A DNA stretch of 41,156 nt from IMG/VR virus record IMGVR_UViG_3300047496_000102, positions 1-41,156 of that record, one strand, 5' to 3'. Source of the stretch: a virus. Under the pieces are notes generated by a model. The model worked only from the letters and a program-made list of their open reading frames with translations, had not been told where the DNA came from and did not search any database. The translations under genes were made by a program, and so were the position numbers. Below, piece by piece: positions 19,358-27,208 of this stretch; position 1 is the first letter of the stretch; each line of letters starts with the position of its first letter.

Positions 19358-19569
19358 TGCCGCAATTAATAGTTCCAGCTCCTACAGGAGATACAGCAAT
19401 GGTAATTGCCGATAAAACAAGGGCGTTACCGGCTAATCAAGGTTTAAACGATTGGGATATGTGGCAGAAGATTGATGCAGAGATTGCTAGTGCATCTAGC
19501 GCAAGTACTCTAAGGGCAGTCGGAAGTTTTAAAACTGGGAATGGTGGAAACAGTCACGGTTCCAAGTAA
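19357..19569 (+). CDS. Small hypothetical protein (70 aa)
   Basis: MPQLIVPAPTGDTAMVIADK, ending in a Gly/Ser/Asn-rich tail. TAATG-coupled to the preceding gene. Not recognised. Confidence 0.5.
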   Translation: MPQLIVPAPTGDTAMVIADKTRALPANQGLNDWDMWQKIDAEIASASSASTLRAVGSFKTGNGGNSHGSK

Positions 19570-19571
19570 CT

Positions 19572-19626
19572 TGTAGATTATTCTACATATTGCTTCTTAT
19601 GGCTAAATGATGTACTTTTAAGTACA
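19572..19626 (+). promoter_or_regulatory. Two perfect inverted repeats upstream of 19644
   Basis: TGTAGA-TTAT-TCTACA (about 19572-19587) and TGTACTT-TT-AAGTACA (19611-19626) lie in the 74-bp gap before the SD (AAGGAG). Candidate operator or transcript-end hairpins. Confidence 0.45.
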
Positions 19627-19643
19627 TAAACATAAGGAGATAC

Positions 19644-19958
19644 ATGGATAGTCCACTTAAGTACGACCAAGATATATCAGAAGAGTTTGGTATAGACGAT
19701 AGTAAAAACGAAATTCTTGACCCAGTATATAAAATAGCCTATGTGCGGTCGCAACTAGAAGAAATTAGCAAGTTTCTTTATCGTGAGCGTGTGGAACTAA
19801 TCTTAGGGCAGACCCAAGCCGATAGTAAGGATGAAATGATAGCCGCTAAAGGTGCATCACAGGTCACAGAACACCGCAACAATATCAAGCAGGTCGTTAA
19901 AAGCATCAACGTACTTAAGGAGCTTCTTAATGAACTCCAAGCAATCCAGCCAGAATAA
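19644..19958 (+). CDS. Hypothetical helical protein (104 aa)
   Basis: Acidic start (MDSPLKYDQDISEEFGIDDS), then a long charged helix (YVRSQLEEISKFLYRERVEL; NNIKQVVKSINVLKELLNEL) suited to a coiled coil. Good SD. It opens the sugar-gene block; role unknown. Confidence 0.6.
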   Translation: MDSPLKYDQDISEEFGIDDSKNEILDPVYKIAYVRSQLEEISKFLYRERVELILGQTQADSKDEMIAAKGASQVTEHRNNIKQVVKSINVLKELLNELQAIQPE

Positions 19959-20124
19959 ACCACGCTATACGCTGACTTTAACCGATAATAAGTTAGGGAA
20001 GTATATGGCGATTGGAGCTGAAGAACTTAAACAGTTTAGAGATAAAGGAATAACTGGAAAGTCTCACATATACGCATTGCTTGAAAGATTCGAGGAAGAA
20101 GTTGCAAGAAAAAATAGCAAGTAA
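19930..20124 (+). CDS. Small hypothetical protein (64 aa)
   Basis: Start set at ATG 19930 (AAGGAG upstream), 29 nt inside the end of the previous gene. MNSKQSSQNKPRYTLTLTDN, then helical. Not recognised. Confidence 0.5.
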   Translation: MNSKQSSQNKPRYTLTLTDNKLGKYMAIGAEELKQFRDKGITGKSHIYALLERFEEEVARKNSK

Positions 20125-20911
20125 ACTTGCAGTTATAGTTGCTTCTAGAGGATTAATATTCTCGGAAACCCTGGAACAACTTTTAGGTGAGCTAAAAGAC
20201 TTCGATTACAAGATATTTTGGGCTCATAAACGCCCGCTCCCAGAGTGCTTTAACGAACCTGTCGAAAAAGCTCTGAAAGACCCTGAGATATTCGCAGTTC
20301 TCATATGTGAGGACGATATGATTATCCCAAAAGGGATTCTCAAGAAAATGTTTGCTCAGAACTATCCAGTCGTGGCGTTGGATTATCCTTTTAAAAAAGA
20401 CGGTGACGCCACAATGCTTCACGACCCTGCTGGAAATGCTATTTACTCAGGCACAGGGTTTATATTAATAGCCAAACAAATCCTTGAAGCACTACTGAAA
20501 CCAATCTTTAGAACTGATACAGCGTGGGACACAATGATTAAAGGTGATTCACTAGTGTTCTGGCCAAGAAAACTCACCAAAGTTGCTTATGGGCTCCACG
20601 ATGTCAACTTAGGCATTCTCTTATTTGCAAACGATATTCCAATAAAACCAATGTTCAAGACTGCCGGTCAGAGGAAACTCGTCAAGTTAGGCGAACGAAA
20701 TACGAACAACGGGGCACATGAGATTAAGAACTTAACTAAAGTTGGGCGTGATTTAGTGATTAAAACTGTTGATGAGAAGAATATCTATAAATACCGCGAG
20801 GCCTTAGCTAGAGTTAAACATGTTGAAGTTATGGACCATATTCCAGAGTTTATAGAGTATATTGATGGCCAAGCTTCAGTTCGGGGGTTACCAAATGTCA
20901 CAGTCGTCTAA
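20102..20911 (+). CDS. Glycosyltransferase-like protein, paralogue 1
   Basis: About 269 aa from TTG 20102 (GAGG 10 bases upstream). GT-A-like order: strand KLAVIVASRGLIFSETLEQL, LICEDDMIIPKG with the acidic metal motif, YSGTGFILIAKQILEAL, then GLHDVNLGILLF and a C-terminal extension. It aligns motif by motif with the protein at 21134. Probably transfers sugar to a virion or host-surface acceptor, in the cytoplasm. Acceptor unknown. Confidence 0.65.
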   Translation: MQEKIASKLAVIVASRGLIFSETLEQLLGELKDFDYKIFWAHKRPLPECFNEPVEKALKDPEIFAVLICEDDMIIPKGILKKMFAQNYPVVALDYPFKKDGDATMLHDPAGNAIYSGTGFILIAKQILEALLKPIFRTDTAWDTMIKGDSLVFWPRKLTKVAYGLHDVNLGILLFANDIPIKPMFKTAGQRKLVKLGERNTNNGAHEIKNLTKVGRDLVIKTVDEKNIYKYREALARVKHVEVMDHIPEFIEYIDGQASVRGLPNVTVV

Positions 20912-21137
20912 CATATTAGAAATGTCGATTAAGTATGATGGTATCGAATATGCGATAGCTGTTAAAGATGTAGATTTTAATGAAGTTAAGAAGATGGATA
21001 TGTATTTTGAGACTATGAGCTATGCTTTGAAGTTAAAAGTTGCTGAACTTGAATGTGCAAAATCTTCTCATATCTGGCTCAAACATAACATTAAACCTCG
21101 TATATGTGAACGATGTCATTACTTGGAAAAGCTATGA
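20895..21137 (+). CDS. Small protein between the two paralogous transferases (80 aa)
   Basis: Start at ATG 20895 in the end of the preceding gene. Beta-rich first half (LEMSIKYDGIEYAIAVKDVD), helix, and a C-terminal CERCHYLEKL half zinc ribbon. Its stop overlaps the next ATG (ATGA). Not recognised. Confidence 0.5.
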   Translation: MSQSSNILEMSIKYDGIEYAIAVKDVDFNEVKKMDMYFETMSYALKLKVAELECAKSSHIWLKHNIKPRICERCHYLEKL

Positions 21138-21958
21138 GAATTGCTGTAATTCTACCAAGCCGGGGATTAATGATGTCACAAACTGCCGATGAATTGCTTC
21201 AGAACCTCCAGGGCTACGACTACGACATCTATTTCGCTCATGGTTTACCAATCCCATTATGCTTTGAAAGGCCGCTCAGAAGAGCTCTAAAAAGCTCTGA
21301 GGACTATACACATATTTGGTTCGTTGAAGACGACATGAAATTGCCTGAAAGCACTTTAGAATCAATGTTAGTTGCTGATAAAGATATCGTAGCGATGGAT
21401 TATCCGGTGTCGAGAGAAGGGCAGGGAAGTGTGTTCTATAATGCCGAGGGTGAAGTTATATTCACGGGAACAGGTTGTTTACTTGTTAAGCGAGAAGTTT
21501 TTGATGCCTTAGACAAACCTTATTTTAGAACTGATATTCGATGGAACGCTGTAAATTACGGAGACTTTATCCGTATGACAGCGAGCAGTATAACCAACCC
21601 CACACTAGAGGGATATGGTCTTCATGACACAAACTTCGGAATTAAACTTCGAGAAGCGGGCTATTCAACTTTTATAGCCGGGACTATCGGTCAACGTAAA
21701 CTCATTTCTCTAGGGGAAGCTGGAACGAATGAAGGCGCACATGATATCGAAGAGTGGCAAGAAGTTAAACCAAATGTACTTCTTAGAAAATTTCAGTCTA
21801 CTCCAGCACAACCTATCGGAAAGTTAGTTACAGTGCAAACTGTTAATGGGGAGTTATCTGTACATCCAACTAAGGCTAAGAAGCTTATTAAATCTGGTGT
21901 AGCCACAAAGTTACCTAAGCAATCGGTTGTTTTTGATTTTAATGGATTAAAACTATGA
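21134..21958 (+). CDS. Glycosyltransferase-like protein, paralogue 2
   Basis: 274 aa from ATG 21134, coupled by ATGA. MRIAVILPSRGLMMSQTADE, IWFVEDDMKLPES (acidic motif), FTGTGCLLVKREVFDAL, GYGLHDTNFGIKLREAGYST and a C-terminal tail. The same motif order as at 20102 shows a tandem duplication with divergence. A GT-A glycosyltransferase is likely; the sugar is unknown. Confidence 0.7.
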   Translation: MRIAVILPSRGLMMSQTADELLQNLQGYDYDIYFAHGLPIPLCFERPLRRALKSSEDYTHIWFVEDDMKLPESTLESMLVADKDIVAMDYPVSREGQGSVFYNAEGEVIFTGTGCLLVKREVFDALDKPYFRTDIRWNAVNYGDFIRMTASSITNPTLEGYGLHDTNFGIKLREAGYSTFIAGTIGQRKLISLGEAGTNEGAHDIEEWQEVKPNVLLRKFQSTPAQPIGKLVTVQTVNGELSVHPTKAKKLIKSGVATKLPKQSVVFDFNGLKL

Positions 21959-22686
21959 AATTGCTCATAGCACTTATTACTTACAATCGTCTGTCCTATA
22001 CAAAACGCACTCTTGAAGAATTATGGGACAAAACGAGTGATTCTGCTGATTACTTTCTAGTAGTCATAGACAATGCGAGTACTGACGGGAGTACTGAGTA
22101 TCTTAAAGGTCTAGCAAAAAGAGGCCGCATAAATGAACTTATCTTAAATGAAACTAATTATTATCCGGGGAAAGCCTGTAATATAGGCTGGGAGCAGGCT
22201 TTAAATATATACAGCCCTACACACTTGATGAGATTAGATAACGATATGCAACTTACAAAAGACTGGGACTTAAGGGCAGCCGATTATTTTAAAGCTATTC
22301 CTGAACTCGGGCAACTTGGTATTGAGCACGAGGCAATCGAGACCCCGCAATCAGAAGAACATCGCCGAACTATAAATGGTATGGAGATAAATGAATGGCC
22401 CGGAGTTGTCGGAGGCCCCATGATTATGCCCAAAAAACTCTGGGATAAAGGAATACGTTATGATGAATCTCCGTGGTTTGCTGAAAATCCACAAATTCCT
22501 GTAATGCAAGAAGATAGTAAGTTGAGCGCCCGAATTAAAAACATGGGATACGCAGTTGGACATTCTCAAGAAGAACTTGGTAGAACATTCGCTACTCGAG
22601 ATACTTGGAAAGAGTATCCTGAGTATTATAAAGAAACCATGCTTAAACGTGGCTACAAAGATTTAATTGGAGATTTAGATGCATAA
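21955..22686 (+). CDS. Family 2-like glycosyltransferase
   Basis: 243 aa. LLIALITYNRLSYTKRTLEE, VVIDNASTDGSTEYLKGL and HLMRLDNDMQLTKDWD (DxD metal site) are the nucleotide-sugar-binding motifs of GT2 enzymes. GGPMIMPKKLWDKGI and MQEDSKLSARIKNMGY cover the acceptor side with an ED motif. ATGA overlap with the previous gene. Confidence 0.85.
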   Translation: MKLLIALITYNRLSYTKRTLEELWDKTSDSADYFLVVIDNASTDGSTEYLKGLAKRGRINELILNETNYYPGKACNIGWEQALNIYSPTHLMRLDNDMQLTKDWDLRAADYFKAIPELGQLGIEHEAIETPQSEEHRRTINGMEINEWPGVVGGPMIMPKKLWDKGIRYDESPWFAENPQIPVMQEDSKLSARIKNMGYAVGHSQEELGRTFATRDTWKEYPEYYKETMLKRGYKDLIGDLDA

Positions 22687-23638
22687 AATCGGAGTAACGG
22701 GAGGCACAGGATTTATTGGGCGTTATGTGTGTGAGGAACTTTTAAGAGAGGGTTACACTCCGGTTATCTTTGACCATCACGCCAAAGATAGTTCTGAGTA
22801 TACCGAAGGCTGTGAAGTCTTTATGGGTGATGTTCGTGATGATATAGCGATGACTGAGTTTGCCGCTCATGTTGATGGTATCATTCACCTCGCCGCTGTT
22901 CTTGGAACTCAGGAAACAATCAAGAACCCTCGTCCAGCCGCACAGTCAAATCTTATGGGAGGCCTTAACTTCTTGGAGGCGTGCGCTCAGTACGACTTAC
23001 CAGGAGTATATATAGCCGTGGGCAATCACTGGATGAATAACCCGTACTCAATTACCAAGAATATGATTGAGCGCTTCACGCATATGTACAACAAGGACCG
23101 CGGAACACGAGTAAACATCGTAAGGGCCGTCAACGCTTATGGGCCACGACAGCTTGCGGCCGCTCCCTTTGCGCACGGAAAAGTACGCAAGATAATGCCA
23201 GCACTAATATGTAGAGCTTTGTCTAATATGCCGATGGAACTTTACGGTGGTGGTAAACAAATATCGGATATGGTTTATGTAGGAGATGTTGCTAAAGCAC
23301 TTGTCTTAGCCTTGGAGTGTGCAAATCGTGGAGATGTCTTTGATACGGCTATTGAGGTTGGCCCAGTCGAACACACTGCTGTTAGAGAAGTTGCCGACCT
23401 GGTGAACGATGCCCTTTTTAAGAAACAAATCGTATCTGTAGAGATTAAAAGTTTACCAATGAGACCAGGAGAAAAGGAGGGGGACGCGGTTACGGCTGAT
23501 ACAGATACACTGGAACTTATAGGATTTAATAAGGAAGAATTAGTCCCTATAGTAGACGGCATAACTAGAACAGTGAACTACTTTATAGAAAACGAAGGTA
23601 TTACATGGACAAAACCGCAATCTTCATCCCAAGTTTAA
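22679..23638 (+). CDS. NAD-dependent sugar epimerase/dehydratase
   Basis: 319 aa, extended short-chain dehydrogenase. GVTGGTGFIG (residues about 5-14) binds NAD. GDVRDD, IIHLAAVLGTQ, catalytic Tyr/Lys in NPYSITKNMIERF, RAVNAYGPRQ and YGGGKQISDMVYVGDVAKAL follow in the usual order. It makes or modifies a nucleotide sugar for the adjacent transferases. The usual catalytic Ser/Thr position reads NHWMNN, which is odd. Confidence 0.88.
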   Translation: MHKIGVTGGTGFIGRYVCEELLREGYTPVIFDHHAKDSSEYTEGCEVFMGDVRDDIAMTEFAAHVDGIIHLAAVLGTQETIKNPRPAAQSNLMGGLNFLEACAQYDLPGVYIAVGNHWMNNPYSITKNMIERFTHMYNKDRGTRVNIVRAVNAYGPRQLAAAPFAHGKVRKIMPALICRALSNMPMELYGGGKQISDMVYVGDVAKALVLALECANRGDVFDTAIEVGPVEHTAVREVADLVNDALFKKQIVSVEIKSLPMRPGEKEGDAVTADTDTLELIGFNKEELVPIVDGITRTVNYFIENEGITWTKPQSSSQV

Positions 23639-24234
23639 ATCGACCTCACTTACTTAAAGGGCTCGTTTTAAATATCCGTGAGATGACACCGGAGCCTCAC
23701 GCTATTTATTTTATGGTTTCAGATGATGAGAGTATTAAGGTTCTGGATAGTCTTAATGTTAATTATTGGCGAGATAGCGGTGATACTCGGTATGTAACTC
23801 GGATGAATTACATGTACAAGCACACAATTGAACCTTATATGTTTATGAGTTCTGACGATATCTTATTCCATAAAGATTGGCTAAAGAACGTACTAACTAA
23901 GATGGACAATTACAGCGTTGTGGTAGGTGATGATATGCTCAACGCTAACGGTACGATGGCGCTTATAAAACGTAAGTATATAGACGAACAGTCAGGATGT
24001 GTAGATACTCCTGATGTTCTATTCTATCCTGGATACGGTCATGACTTTGCTGATACTGAACAATTTGAGACGGCTATGCACCGTGGTGTATTTACCCGGG
24101 CTCATGATTCAGTTGTCGAACATCTCCATTGGTCAGGCAATAAGTCTCCGAAAGATGCTACCTATGAATTAAGCGCCGCACATTCCAAAGATGACCTAGC
24201 CCTTTACCTGTCTCGGAAACACCTGTGGTCATAA
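23605..24234 (+). CDS. Glycosyltransferase-like protein (209 aa)
   Basis: MDKTAIFIPSLNRPHLLKGL, FMVSDDESIKVL, YMFMSSDDILFHKDWLKNVL: a shortened GT-A-like fold with SDD acidic motifs, and later HSKDDLALYLSRK. It overlaps the epimerase by 34 nt, so it belongs to the cassette. Shorter than typical GT2 enzymes; the acceptor domain may be minimal. Confidence 0.65.
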   Translation: MDKTAIFIPSLNRPHLLKGLVLNIREMTPEPHAIYFMVSDDESIKVLDSLNVNYWRDSGDTRYVTRMNYMYKHTIEPYMFMSSDDILFHKDWLKNVLTKMDNYSVVVGDDMLNANGTMALIKRKYIDEQSGCVDTPDVLFYPGYGHDFADTEQFETAMHRGVFTRAHDSVVEHLHWSGNKSPKDATYELSAAHSKDDLALYLSRKHLWS

Positions 24235-24247
24235 ATAATTTTTAATA

Positions 24248-24253
24248 TATACT
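24248..24253 (+). promoter_or_regulatory. Leaderless -10 of the 714-aa virion gene
   Basis: TATACT, seven bases before ATG 24261, in an AT-rich stretch. No SD. Confidence 0.5.
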
Positions 24254-24260
24254 TAAGCTT

Positions 24261-26405
24261 ATGACGCCTGAAGACTTTCAGAAAGAACTTGATAAAAACG
24301 AAGCTGAAAAACAAGCTAAAGCTAAAGACTCTCAACAGAAACAGACTCTAGACGAAGCTAAAGCACAAGTCGTAGATGCTATGGTGCAATCCACCAAAGC
24401 AAATATGAAACACCGAGAAAATACGACTACTAAAGTCGATGTGCAAAATCCTATCGCAGAACGCGAAGATGTAGCCCAAGCAGTCAGCGCGATTAATAAT
24501 CTTGCTGTAATGATGTTCAGCCAGAACCAGCAAAAGCCCAGCGTTAATATGATTGACGGAACAGACTTAGGCCAACGATTTGCTGATTTAGGAAAAACTC
24601 TAACTGACTTACTTACTGAAGTTAAAAATGACACGAAGCAAGACGACAGTATGCAGGCTGTCATTAAACAGTTGGACGCTCAGTTAAATCAATTAAAAAA
24701 CCTACAAGTTGCTCCTGACCCTGATGTTAAGAAGTCTTTGGCTAATGTAGAAAAAGCACTGAGTTCATTGGATGTTAAGCCACAGGTAAACCTTCCTGCG
24801 CCAAAGGTAACGGTACAAGGTAAAGATGTAGATTTATCTCCGCTAGTTGGTCTTTTAAATAATATTAATGAGACCATCAAAAAGCTACCGACTGATAATG
24901 ACGATTCGGCAATCATCGCTGGGCTAGACGATATACAAAGTTCTATAAATAATCTTACGTTCCCAGTCCCTAACTATGTGTTGCCTTTTAAGGATGTAAA
25001 TGGCAAAGCCACTCAAGTGCAGTTAGATTCTTCTGGTAATGTTCCTACTTCTGGCGGGGGAAGTGGCGGAGGGGGTGCGGTAACTAACGCTGGAGTCTTT
25101 GCTACGCAACTCAATGCTAGTCAATCAAACACCTCTGGTACCATTACTTCTAATACTTCCGTCATAACTGATACTGACCTTGCTGGTGTAGGTGCAGTAA
25201 CGGTACAAATATCAGGGGCATATGTAGGAGTAAATGTTACTTTTGAAGCAAGTGTAGATGGCACAAACTTCGTACCTATCGCTGCTCAGTTAATTGGCCC
25301 AATGGGTGTTGTCCCTGCTACTACTAGCGGTGTTCTAGTTACAAACTCGACAAATGTATATAATGTTTCACCTTTACTCGGTATAGCTCAATTTAGAGTA
25401 CGAGCAACTGCTTACATATCTGGTACTGCAAATGTTATTATCTCTCCAAGCGCTCAGTTTGTTGAATATTATGACGCATCTACAATCACAGACGGCACTA
25501 ATCCAGTTAACATCCTAAACTCAAACGGTTCAACAACCGGCAAGAATGCTCTATTTATATCTGGGACTAATCAAGAATTAACTGGTCTTACAGCAACTGG
25601 TATTAATGCTGACCTTGTACCAAGTATAGATGTGAGTTCTTATGGCTCAATTGTACTACACGTAACCAGTGTTGGTGGTGGTGCTACTATCAGTTTCCAG
25701 CAGAGTAACGATAATGTTAACTTTGTGGCAATGGCAGGTCAAGCTGCCCTAGTTAATAACAACCCTATCACTTCTACAACTACAACTGGTGTCTATGTAT
25801 TCAACCGCCAAGCTAAATACTTTAGAGCACGATTAACGGCCTTCACGAGTGGTAACATCACTGGTGTAGCTGAATTTTACACTGTCCAAACCATCCCATA
25901 TACAGCTATGCCTGTTGGTCAACAAGGGGCATGGACGGTTGGTGTCACGGGCTATCCAACCGCTGCTGCCACCGCTGATACATTAGCGAACCCAACAGTT
26001 ACCCAAATAGGAGCATTACGAGAAGGTTTTAATGGCACTACTTGGGATAGGGTTAGAAATAACACTACAGGAGTAGTTATTGCCGCCGGAGCCACGGCTA
26101 CAAATGCTGGTGTAACTATCCCAACATATAATGCAACTAAACTTACGGTTCTTGTTAATATTGCTACTGCTACAGCAGCCACATTAACAGTCACAGTATC
26201 AGGAGTTAGTAGCTCAGGCTATACATGGCCTATTCTCGTGTCTACAGCACTGGCTACTACAGGTTTAACCCCGTTAAGGATATTCCCTGGAGCCGGCGCT
26301 TCTGCAAACGCTACAGCCAATGATATGATTCCGTCTAGTATTAAAATATCTACCACTGTTACAGGAACAATAACGTATGGTATTGATTACGCACTAGGAA
26401 TTTAG
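24261..26405 (+). CDS. Large virion protein: coiled coil plus two beta-sandwich repeats
   Basis: 714 aa. Residues 1-250 are charged and helical with heptad stretches. A GGGSGGGG linker (about 270) leads to two related beta modules: ...VTVQISGAYVGVNVTFEASV (DGTNF) and ...SIVLHVTSVGGGATISFQQS (NDNVNF), each followed by an FRVRATA / FRARLTA strand. A third beta-rich region ends the protein. Likely a fibre, spike or neck-appendage protein. Its place right after the sugar genes makes it a candidate acceptor for glycosylation (inference). Confidence 0.7.
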   Translation: MTPEDFQKELDKNEAEKQAKAKDSQQKQTLDEAKAQVVDAMVQSTKANMKHRENTTTKVDVQNPIAEREDVAQAVSAINNLAVMMFSQNQQKPSVNMIDGTDLGQRFADLGKTLTDLLTEVKNDTKQDDSMQAVIKQLDAQLNQLKNLQVAPDPDVKKSLANVEKALSSLDVKPQVNLPAPKVTVQGKDVDLSPLVGLLNNINETIKKLPTDNDDSAIIAGLDDIQSSINNLTFPVPNYVLPFKDVNGKATQVQLDSSGNVPTSGGGSGGGGAVTNAGVFATQLNASQSNTSGTITSNTSVITDTDLAGVGAVTVQISGAYVGVNVTFEASVDGTNFVPIAAQLIGPMGVVPATTSGVLVTNSTNVYNVSPLLGIAQFRVRATAYISGTANVIISPSAQFVEYYDASTITDGTNPVNILNSNGSTTGKNALFISGTNQELTGLTATGINADLVPSIDVSSYGSIVLHVTSVGGGATISFQQSNDNVNFVAMAGQAALVNNNPITSTTTTGVYVFNRQAKYFRARLTAFTSGNITGVAEFYTVQTIPYTAMPVGQQGAWTVGVTGYPTAAATADTLANPTVTQIGALREGFNGTTWDRVRNNTTGVVIAAGATATNAGVTIPTYNATKLTVLVNIATATAATLTVTVSGVSSSGYTWPILVSTALATTGLTPLRIFPGAGASANATANDMIPSSIKISTTVTGTITYGIDYALGI

Positions 26406-26418
26406 AACGGGAAAAATA

Positions 26419-26526
26419 GTGAAAGTTGAAATATCTATTCCCAGACTTTTATCAATACTTGTCTTTTTAGAAATCATAAGTTTGTTAACTTCTTTTCTGT
26501 TCTTAAAGGCGATTGGTGTAAACTGA
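26419..26526 (+). CDS. Possible membrane peptide (35 aa)
   Basis: GTG start: VKVEISIPRLLSILVFLEII then SLLTSFLFLKAIGVN, one long hydrophobic helix. It fills the gap between two virion genes; SD weak (GGGAAA). Confidence 0.4.
   Translation: MKVEISIPRLLSILVFLEIISLLTSFLFLKAIGVN
26519..26524 (+). promoter_or_regulatory. Leaderless -10 of the adaptor gene
   Basis: TAAACT, six bases before ATG 26531. No SD. It overlaps the end of the small membrane ORF. Confidence 0.5.
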
Positions 26527-26530
26527 AATT

Positions 26531-27205
26531 ATGAGTTATACACTAGCAGATTTATTTACCAGAGTACAAAATAAACTTGATGACCCTTCTTTTGATACTG
26601 GTGTACTGACGCAGTTTGCTAATGATACTGAACGTGAAGTGTTTAACCGTTACCGTATAAATACAGAAGAACAGCAAAACGATACCATTACAACTACTGC
26701 GGGAAGTCGGGCGCTTACCGGCCTTCCGGGAATTGCTGGTTCTCAGGCGGTAGGGGTGTATATTAATTTACGTATTATATTACCAGTTAATTACTCACGA
26801 CTCATTCCATACGTAGAATACGAAGATGCTGATAAGTATTATCCTAACTACCAACTCTTAGGACAGGGAACTCCTATTGCATGGTTTATATTTGACGGAG
26901 TACCAACACTTTTAAATAACGCGGACAAGACCTACACGTTATCCGCCAAGTATACAATCAATCCTACTCCTCTTGAAAACCCTACCGATGTGCCAAATAT
27001 TCCAGAAGAATACAGCGAAATTACTATTTTAGGGATGTATGCACGGGCGTTAGAGTTTAATGATGAATACGATGAAGCTCAGGCTGTTAGACAACAGTTT
27101 AATCGACTATGTATAGATTATGTAGACGCGACGAGACGCACAGCAGGAACTCCACATGTACTTCGTAGGCCCCGAACTGTAAATGGACCAATTGGCTTGA
27201 GGTAA
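26531..27205 (+). CDS. Head-tail adaptor protein
   Basis: 224 aa. Helical start (MSYTLADLFTRVQNKLDDPS; LTQFANDTEREVFNRYR), central beta region and helical end (YSEITILGMYARALEFNDEY; QQFNRLCIDYVD). This organisation and position, just before the nozzle gene, match P22 gp4/T7-type adaptor proteins that dock under the portal. Confidence 0.7.
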   Translation: MSYTLADLFTRVQNKLDDPSFDTGVLTQFANDTEREVFNRYRINTEEQQNDTITTTAGSRALTGLPGIAGSQAVGVYINLRIILPVNYSRLIPYVEYEDADKYYPNYQLLGQGTPIAWFIFDGVPTLLNNADKTYTLSAKYTINPTPLENPTDVPNIPEEYSEITILGMYARALEFNDEYDEAQAVRQQFNRLCIDYVDATRRTAGTPHVLRRPRTVNGPIGLR

Positions 27206-27208
27206 GTC

